From Paracamarosporium sp. OC-R06-R3 (taxonomy: Eukaryota; Ascomycota; Dothideomycetes; Pleosporales; Didymosphaeriaceae), in the NCBI GenBank assembly GCA_019828545.1, contig JACVRA010000138.1:248001-312000 (forward strand): 64,000 bases of DNA, given 5' to 3'. The position numbers were made by a program, and so were the translations under genes. The notes below the pieces were generated by a model. It worked only from the letters and a program-made list of their open reading frames with translations, had not been told where the DNA came from and did not search any database. Of the stretch, positions 58,019 to 64,000 are shown piece after piece. Numbering within the stretch: position 1 is the stretch's first letter; each line of letters starts with the position of its first letter.

Positions 58019-58564
58019 TCAAAAGTCGAGCAAAAGCTCTGGCGCAAGCTTCTCCAAATCCTCCACCTGCAAAAATCGGCTCGACGCGCCTCCTCCATGT
58101 CTGCCCGCCCTTTCACGCTCATCCTTCGCTCTTGCAATAGCTTCGCGAACGAATATGCTCATGTAGCTTTCAAATAGACTCATGGCACCCTTCTGAATCT
58201 GCGTGTTTTCATCCTGGAAGTTGTGGTGTAGGAGCCTCACAAGCAATGGTGTAGGTATCGGCGGTATAGACGTATCGAGCGCTGCGGGCCGCTGTGGACT
58301 GGGTGCGTCATCGAGGACATCCTCCATCAGCGCGTCAATATCGGAAGGCATGTCGTCGAATTCATCCTCTTGCTCTTCGTCGGACGAAATGAGTGTCGCA
58401 GGCTGGAAGCCTGGGCGTGCGGCAGAGGGTTTTGTAGGTGCAGGTCGCGCCGCGGTTGTGTTGGATGCGCGTTTGGCTGCAGTGGTAGAAGTCGTTGCCT
58501 TGACGGGACGCGGAGGATTGAACGAAGGCCCTTTGCCGCGCACTGGTGCTGCCTTGGGGGGCAT
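58019..58564 (-). CDS. mhf2: MHF2/CENP-X histone-fold protein
   Basis: Single exon, 181 aa. The first 100 residues are a disordered Ala/Pro/Thr/Lys region with an acidic patch (ISSDEEQEDEFDDMPSDID). The C-terminal 80 residues form the CENP-X histone fold: IPTPLLVRLLHHNF, TQIQKGAMSLFESYMSIFVREAIARA and FLQVEDLEKLAPELLLDF. CENP-X/MHF2 pairs with CENP-S/MHF1; the complex binds DNA at kinetochores and activates the FANCM/Mph1 translocase at stalled forks. The histone fold usually makes up nearly the whole protein (about 80 aa in many species), so the N-terminal extension is the unusual part. It is common in filamentous fungi, and its role is not known to me. Confidence 0.9.
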   Translation of the reverse strand: MPPKAAPVRGKGPSFNPPRPVKATTSTTAAKRASNTTAARPAPTKPSAARPGFQPATLISSDEEQEDEFDDMPSDIDALMEDVLDDAPSPQRPAALDTSIPPIPTPLLVRLLHHNFQDENTQIQKGAMSLFESYMSIFVREAIARAKDERERAGRHGGGASSRFLQVEDLEKLAPELLLDF

Positions 58565-60702
58565 CGTGATTGTCTGCGTGAGTAGTACGGTGTCGTGTTG
58601 CGGGGCTCGTTAACGCGTGCAAGCTGGTGGATGAGTGCATGCAGCGCACCTGGACAAACACGCACTCACGTGATTAGTATTATGTCATCTAAGCTCATGC
58701 GTGACCACATCGCACTCATGTGGTCCCGCTCTACAGTTGGCCTAAGACTTTAATGAGCAATGTAATTTACGAGTTTTTACACTAGAAAAGCGGTTCAATC
58801 TCACAAAGGCCTGTTTTGCCCGAATCTTCGCAAAGGGCCAATCAAGCGTAAATGGCAGGGGGGAAAGGTGCTATGTTCTTGGATCAATACAATCTTCATG
58901 TGAATACTTGAGAGATGCCTCCACGCGAGCGTGCCACTGCAGAAACTCTCTTCTGCTTGTCGTATTGCATTTGGAGATAGGCAGAGTACAGTATATGCAT
59001 GGCGTACGGTTCAATCTACGTTGGCGCGCGCTGCATGGCAAGTCCAGCAATCACCAAGCCGATTCTTGTAGCACTGACAGAATGGCTGGTCTTGTCCTAC
59101 TGCAAAACTCTGATGACCCCGCTCGCAGACAGAGACGGTTTCATTTAAACAATGAGGCGTAGATTTCCGCGGGAGCTGCAGATGGGGACATGGCCAACCA
59201 ATATTGGATGACTTGTGTGTGGCGCTTCAACCAGTATTGTGCGCGGTGGCACAGCTTTGCGGGATGGAAAAGAAGCTTGACGTGCGTATTCGGCTGCGGC
59301 CACGGTGGTACAGGCACAAGATTTGACATGGCACCAGCGGGGTGCAGTGCAGGTGCGAGATTGCCTAGATGCACGATGGCTAGGCGAAGGGGTTCTGCGC
59401 TGGCGGCATTGCTAGTTCGGCAGCGTAAAATGAAGTTGTGACAAACACTTGGAAAGTTGAAAGTAAATTTAGTACAAGCAAGAAGGATTCGCAAGCTAGA
59501 CTGGGTTGCGCAATTTGGACCGGGGCTTTTCTCGAAGCAGGCGAACGGTAGCGTTGCTCAGGGTATCACGGCCATCTTTCCAAGGTCACGAACGAGGCTC
59601 AGGCCACACGGACGTTAAACTAGATGTGATGGCACCCGCCGGCTCGAAGCCGAACGTTTGCCGTGCGCCCTTGGAGCAGTTGCACATGACACGACGGCCT
59701 GGTGAGCTCTAGATCAGACACTGGTGCTTCGAAGAACCAGATGAACATGCAATGATGGGAATATTGAGTCAGGCGACGAAGAAGGGCTGGCTACGTCGAA
59801 ATCCAGACTTGTGGAGAGACGCCATGTGGAGAATTGGGCCGTAGTTTGTTCTTAGCTGCCGGGTCCAGGGACAGCTCTACAAAGTATACACACAGCTGGG
59901 TGCAGACGGGAGCCAGCGCACTCGTCCAAGCCTGCGCGTTTGATTTGGCCTATACGCGTATGGCTCCTTTCGGCGAATTACACTGGCTCCGCCTGAGGCA
60001 GTAGTCCAAACAGCATGCGTCGGCGGCGGCTCAACACACCCATGTGAAAACGAATCGACAAAGAAGGCAGACCCGACAAATATAGATCGGAGCGCTATCT
60101 TGCGGCGACTTGAGGTGTCGTGAAGCATGGCCAACGCCGCGTTCCCCTTCGGTGCTGGTGCCGTGGAGCCCGCGCCCCCCATGGGCTCCAAAGGGGAAAT
60201 ATCAGTCAGCCACCGGCGGTGCGCTATTCCGATCCGGGCGTCGAGGGGTGAATGACCCTTGCACGCAGGAGCATCCAGCCTGCAGCCAGCCCGCGCCCTC
60301 CATCGGGCGCTGGCCCATGCTGTAGTCTATTGCAGCCTTGGACGGTCCCGATAATATAATGTGCATATAACCCCCGCCTGCTTGTCTTGCACGTCACCAC
60401 CACCGGCCACGCTGCTTCTCCGATTCCACGACCAGCTGCCGCCGCCGGCCGTCCTCCCTACTCCTGCGCGACCACACTCTTCAAACGCCCGCTCGCCGAG
60501 GCACTGCTGATAACTGATACCCACCAAGCCATCAATCTCGGAGCTGCAGGGTTTCCTCACACAACGCGCCGCACAGACAAGGTCTTATCCATATCAAGGA
60601 AGCGATCCTGTGCCACTGAGGAATCCACGGCTCCCCACGACAAACAAACACTTCCTCCTACGCCGCTATCCTCACTCCATTACACCCACACCCGCACACG
60701 GC
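58565..60702. other. Divergent intergenic region, 2.1 kb
   Basis: It lies between the MHF2 start (-) and the MIF-like start (+). AT-rich TATA-like motifs occur at about 60353-60370, roughly 340 bp before the MIF-like ATG. Frames at 58908-60560 are short and without domains. Confidence 0.5.
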
Positions 60703-61877
60703 ATGCCGCACTCGGTCAACAAGTCCACCTCGTCCACCATGTCGCGGCCATCGACCATATCAAGCAATTCGGCCAACGCCTTCCCTCGCCCGGCGGGCGT
60801 CAACCTGTTAGCGCCTGAGACGGCTGTGGAGCAGCATCTTTCACCCTCGCGATCCACCTTCTCGTTTGAGTCGTCACCCAAGTCGAATCTGGACGTGCAG
60901 CACGCATCTGGCTTTGAAGACAGAAGACCTGCAAGTCGGGGCGCGCAGGCTTCAAATGGAGTGCAACCCAACGGCTCACGCCGACGAGCGCAATACTATG
61001 AGGAGCAATTCGCATACAAGGACGGTTCCACCTCGTCTGCTCGCGACCGCGTGACCAGGGATGCACCCATCATCGCCGAGCTACGTACCAATGTCATTGT
61101 ACGTGCAAGCGCATCTATGCAGCACCCCATTTCCTGCTAATCTAGTTCTAGATCAAAGATGAGTACACACTTGTTACTGATCTTTCCCACCATCTTTCCA
61201 CGCGCTATCAGCGGCCCGAGTCATCCATCATGATCACGGTCAACCACTCCGCATGCCTTCTACTAGGCGGCTCCTTCGAACCCACCTACATACTCACCAT
61301 CACCGCCCTACCTGTGCAGTTACAGCAGACCACCAACAAGCGCAATGCTGCCCTCATTCAGAACTTCATGTTCGAATCTCTCGGTGTGCCTCTGGAGCGC
61401 GGCATTATCAAATTTGTACCTATTCAAGAAGAATGCATCGCAACAAACGGCACTACGATCCTTGGCGAGATTGAAAACCTGGAGCGCGAGCTGGCCGAGG
61501 AGAATAGTGCTGTGAAGCGGGGCCTCACAAAGAGCTCGAAGCGCTCTGCCGTTACCAAGGCAAAGAGTAGCTTCCAGCTCGCCCGCAACACTTCCAAGGC
61601 TGACAATGGTGCAAGAGCAACTGTCACCCCTCCGCTTCCTAGCCCTAGCCCGCTCGACTCCGGAGTTGCAGTCGACCGAGAAGAGCCCGACGCGCTGCGC
61701 CCAGTCGACAGCAAACTCACCAACAAAACTTCCGTGAATCCCAAGGCATCCGTATCATTTGGTGAAAAGTCAATGGTCAATGCTGCGTCAATTCCGGCCC
61801 CGCCGCCCGTGCCAGCAGATGCTCCTACACCCAAGATGGGCAAACGAAAAAGCATGTTGAACATTTTCAAGCGATGA
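60703..61877 (+). CDS. Macrophage migration inhibitory factor (MIF)/tautomerase-fold protein with long extensions
   Basis: Two exons, 60703-61098 and 61152-61877 (53-nt intron; 373 aa). The MIF fold spans about 121-245. It starts APIIAELRTNVI and continues with EYTLVTDLSHHLSTRYQRPES, IMITVNHSACLLLGGSFEP (the GGS-x-EP segment typical of MIF), YILTITALPVQ, NAALIQNFMFESLGVPLERG and IIKFVPIQEECIATNGTTI. In animal MIF the catalytic Pro is residue 1 after Met removal. Here the equivalent Pro122 is internal behind 120 disordered Ser/Asn/Arg residues, so Pro-1 tautomerase chemistry would need processing. The C-terminal 125 residues are Ser/Pro/Lys-rich and end in a basic patch (MGKRKSMLNIFKR). I take the first in-frame ATG; Met13 (60739) is an alternative. 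Function unknown. Confidence 0.85.
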
Positions 61878-63254
61878 ACGAAACCCTCATAATACACGGC
61901 TATCTCATCTATACATTATTCACGAAGACGTCGCTCCTACCTCGTCTTTTAACACATACTACGAATTTCATATTCAGCATACCGAAAAACACACGCGGCA
62001 TCAGGCGAATGCGGTTACATGGCATAGCGGTCTGGCGTTTAAGCATGGGACGCATCACCTGCGGAAAGCATGGCATTTGGCTACAGAGAATGGACGGACG
62101 GCGTCTTGGTTTTTGCAATCGGGAAAGGATACCCTTACTGGCATTTTTACTTGTACACACCACCAAGCATCAACGGGAAGGCAGGCTACCCTAGTATTAT
62201 TAATCTCACGACGAGCTCGGCTCAGCTCGCAAAAAGAAGAATGACATCATGTTCGAAATTGCATAGTACACTCCGCTTCATTTTCCTCCGCCTCGTGCAA
62301 TGATACGGCGAGCTTGTAGCCTTCTCACTACTATGCACGCTGCAAGGCACAATACACGCTGCATGTCCGGCGTCGATCCACCCCTCGCTCACCCCGACGA
62401 TGCGTGCTAATCTAGCGTCCATGCCTCTCACCGGTGCGATGCCCACGAGCCCCAGATCCAGATACACACTGCGGTTCCACCAACGCGGTGTCGAAGTCAT
62501 GGCGCTCCGCTAACTAGCTAGCTTAGCTCGGACGCGTCCGTCCGCGTCGGTTCGTGGCGTTGCATCAAGCGAAGCGAGCGAGCGCTGAGCAAGCTGAAAT
62601 GTATGTACCAACGCTGGACTAGTTGTCTGGAGTAAGTCTGGATCTAGCTACGCCTCGTGTGCACCGGTAGCGTGGTCTGGGCTCGTAGTGCATGTTGCGG
62701 GTCGTTTCGCTGGGTTCGTGAGGATAGGGGTAGGGATGCTGACTCCTTTTTCTCAGGGGGTGGGGTTTTTCTTGTTCGATTGTAGAGGAGATTGGGTTGG
62801 GTTGGACTGGGTGGGATGGAGTTAGGAGGGTGGATGATGGATGGATGGTGGGGCTTTTTGTTTTTAAAGCTTGTGTGGATCGGTTTGGGCTTTGGTGTCG
62901 GGGAGGAGTGCGGTGATGGTTCACTGCAAGTGAAATCGTGTTTAGGCTTCTTTACGCATAGCATTCGGGCGATTCGGTCTTTGGAGAATTCTCATATTAT
63001 GGTTGTGTACTGTGGGGTCGAGTGCAAAGAGTGGGCGGCATGAGGCCTCAGTGGTGCCACGAACTGAAAAGTAGATTGGAATATGTATGTGGTGTAAGTT
63101 TGAATCTAGGCAGGTCTTGCTGACGATGCAATTTTGCGCCGCTATGGCTTCTCCAATGCTTTTCCAGAATGCAAATACTATCCACACTGTTTTTTTGTGT
63201 TTACTGAACCGTGTCCGAGAAAGAAATCTCAACTGCCACCCATGCATGGGACCA
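61878..63254. other. Convergent intergenic stretch, 1.4 kb
   Basis: It lies between the stops of the MIF-like gene (+) and the Kre9-domain gene (-). It has a G/T-rich plus-strand segment at about 62700-62920. No exon chain or RNA gene is seen. Confidence 0.55.
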
Positions 63255-63983
63255 TTACAACAAACCTAGCAAAAGCATACCTACACTCAGCATACCCCGC
63301 TTCATCGTAGACGCCTTCCCCTCGACCGGTGCAAAAGCCGTAGCATTCTTGGGTCGCCCCGTTGGCATCTCCGTCTCGGTCGCACCACCCTCATCCCCCG
63401 TCGCCGTCGCAGTCTGGTTATCCAACACCGTCACATACACCGTGGGCGGTCCACTGTCGAACACCGTGCTCGTTGCCTCCGCCGTGACCAGAGTTCCCGC
63501 CTCGCCCTCCTTCGCAAACGCGAAGTTCTGACTGTAACTCACAACAGGATCCGTGTTCCCAATGTCTGTGTGCAGGTAGTCTTCTACATACATCTTAATC
63601 CAGTATGCGCGCTCGCCGCGTGGGAAGCCAAAACCCATGGTACCGTTCTGCGGATCAGGTATGAGCCAGTCGAAGGAGCCGGTGTTTGGCGCGTTAGTAG
63701 CGATAGTGCCGCAGAACGGGTTACGGCCCCATGGGTGGCAGGGAGAAAGTAAGTCGCGGGCGAAGCCCCACGATGTCTTGTCCCAGAGCTGGAGCGTGAT
63801 GTTTTTGAAGTTTGTGTTGACGTCCCATGTTATGGTGAAGGTGCTGCCCGGAAGGAGAACATCGCCGCTAATTGGATGGACAAAGGGCTGTGTGAGGACG
63901 GAGGTTGCTTTCGAGGTCGGAAGTTGCGCGGTGCTGAGGCGGAGGAGGGTGAAGGAGGCAATGAAGAGGAAAGAGAACAGCAT
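63255..63983 (-). CDS. GPI-anchored protein with Kre9/Knh1-type N-terminal domain
   Basis: Single exon, 242 aa, ATG at 63983. A signal peptide (about 1-20, FSFLFIASFTLLRLSTAQ) precedes a beta-sandwich domain (about 30-150). VHPISGDVLLPGSTFTITWD and ITLQLWDKTSW are the typical start of Kre9/Knh1 N-terminal domains in fungal wall proteins. IATNAPNTGSFDWLIPD and AYWIKMYVEDY continue it, and YSQNFAF closes it. The Thr/Val-rich stalk (TVYVTVLDNQTATATGDEGG) and the hydrophobic C-terminus (MLSVGMLLLGLL) indicate a GPI anchor. Fungal members are surface proteins linked to wall glucan assembly; the specific role is unknown. The stop is inside the window, and the start lies 17 bp from the right edge. 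Confidence 0.88.
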   Translation of the reverse strand: MLFSFLFIASFTLLRLSTAQLPTSKATSVLTQPFVHPISGDVLLPGSTFTITWDVNTNFKNITLQLWDKTSWGFARDLLSPCHPWGRNPFCGTIATNAPNTGSFDWLIPDPQNGTMGFGFPRGERAYWIKMYVEDYLHTDIGNTDPVVSYSQNFAFAKEGEAGTLVTAEATSTVFDSGPPTVYVTVLDNQTATATGDEGGATETEMPTGRPKNATAFAPVEGKASTMKRGMLSVGMLLLGLL

Positions 63984-64000
63984 GGTCACCAAGTGACGAC

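Overview
The window is nuclear DNA of a filamentous ascomycete (Pezizomycotina). Nearly all genes carry short introns of 45-92 nt with GTRNGY-type donors and CTRAY-type branch points. The gene set is typical of that group: cell-wall alpha-1,3-glucan synthase, Zn2Cys6 factors, a fungal 7-TM rhodopsin-domain protein, Kre9-domain and GPI-anchored wall proteins, and an AA1-like secreted protein. I favour Dothideomycetes, but the sequence alone does not prove it. About 26 protein genes, one tRNA and two short transposon-like elements are supported. Exon boundaries were read from splice signals and frame continuity; none has transcript support here.

Layout. 1-10 kb: the end of a secreted or wall protein, a single-pass cysteine/serine-rich membrane protein, mitochondrial phosphopantetheinyl transferase (PPT2), tRNA-Ser(AGA), and a host gene built on a retrotransposon Gag-like domain. 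10-16 kb: cytosolic-type aspartate aminotransferase, the ER Qa-SNARE Ufe1/syntaxin-18, and a DHA1-type MFS drug transporter. 16-24 kb: an acidic hypothetical protein, a six-cysteine secreted protein, an F-box gene bracketed by two copies of a MITE-like element of about 84 bp, a small membrane protein, a Ca2+-dependent PI-phospholipase C-like protein and an SDR. A 3.4-kb gene-poor stretch follows. 27-35 kb: a 2410-residue alpha-1,3-glucan synthase. 35-43 kb: a 7-TM protein with a long Pro-rich tail, a tentative three-exon membrane gene, splicing factor Rsd1/RBM39 and sphingolipid alpha-hydroxylase Scs7. 46-53 kb: a Zn2Cys6 regulator resembling CLR-2/ClrB/ManR, followed on the same strand by a GH2 beta-mannosidase. 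53-64 kb: a GPI-type thaumatin-like protein, a GPI-type cupredoxin, MHF2/CENP-X, a MIF-fold protein with long extensions, and a Kre9-domain GPI-type protein.

How the genes fit together. The window is a mosaic of housekeeping genes, with no recognisable secondary-metabolite cluster. Two themes stand out. One is a high share of wall or surface genes. The other is the juxtaposition of a CLR-2/ManR-like cellulose/mannan regulator with a beta-mannosidase, which suggests local regulation of mannan breakdown. No complete transposon, CRISPR array, rRNA or virus-like gene was recognised.
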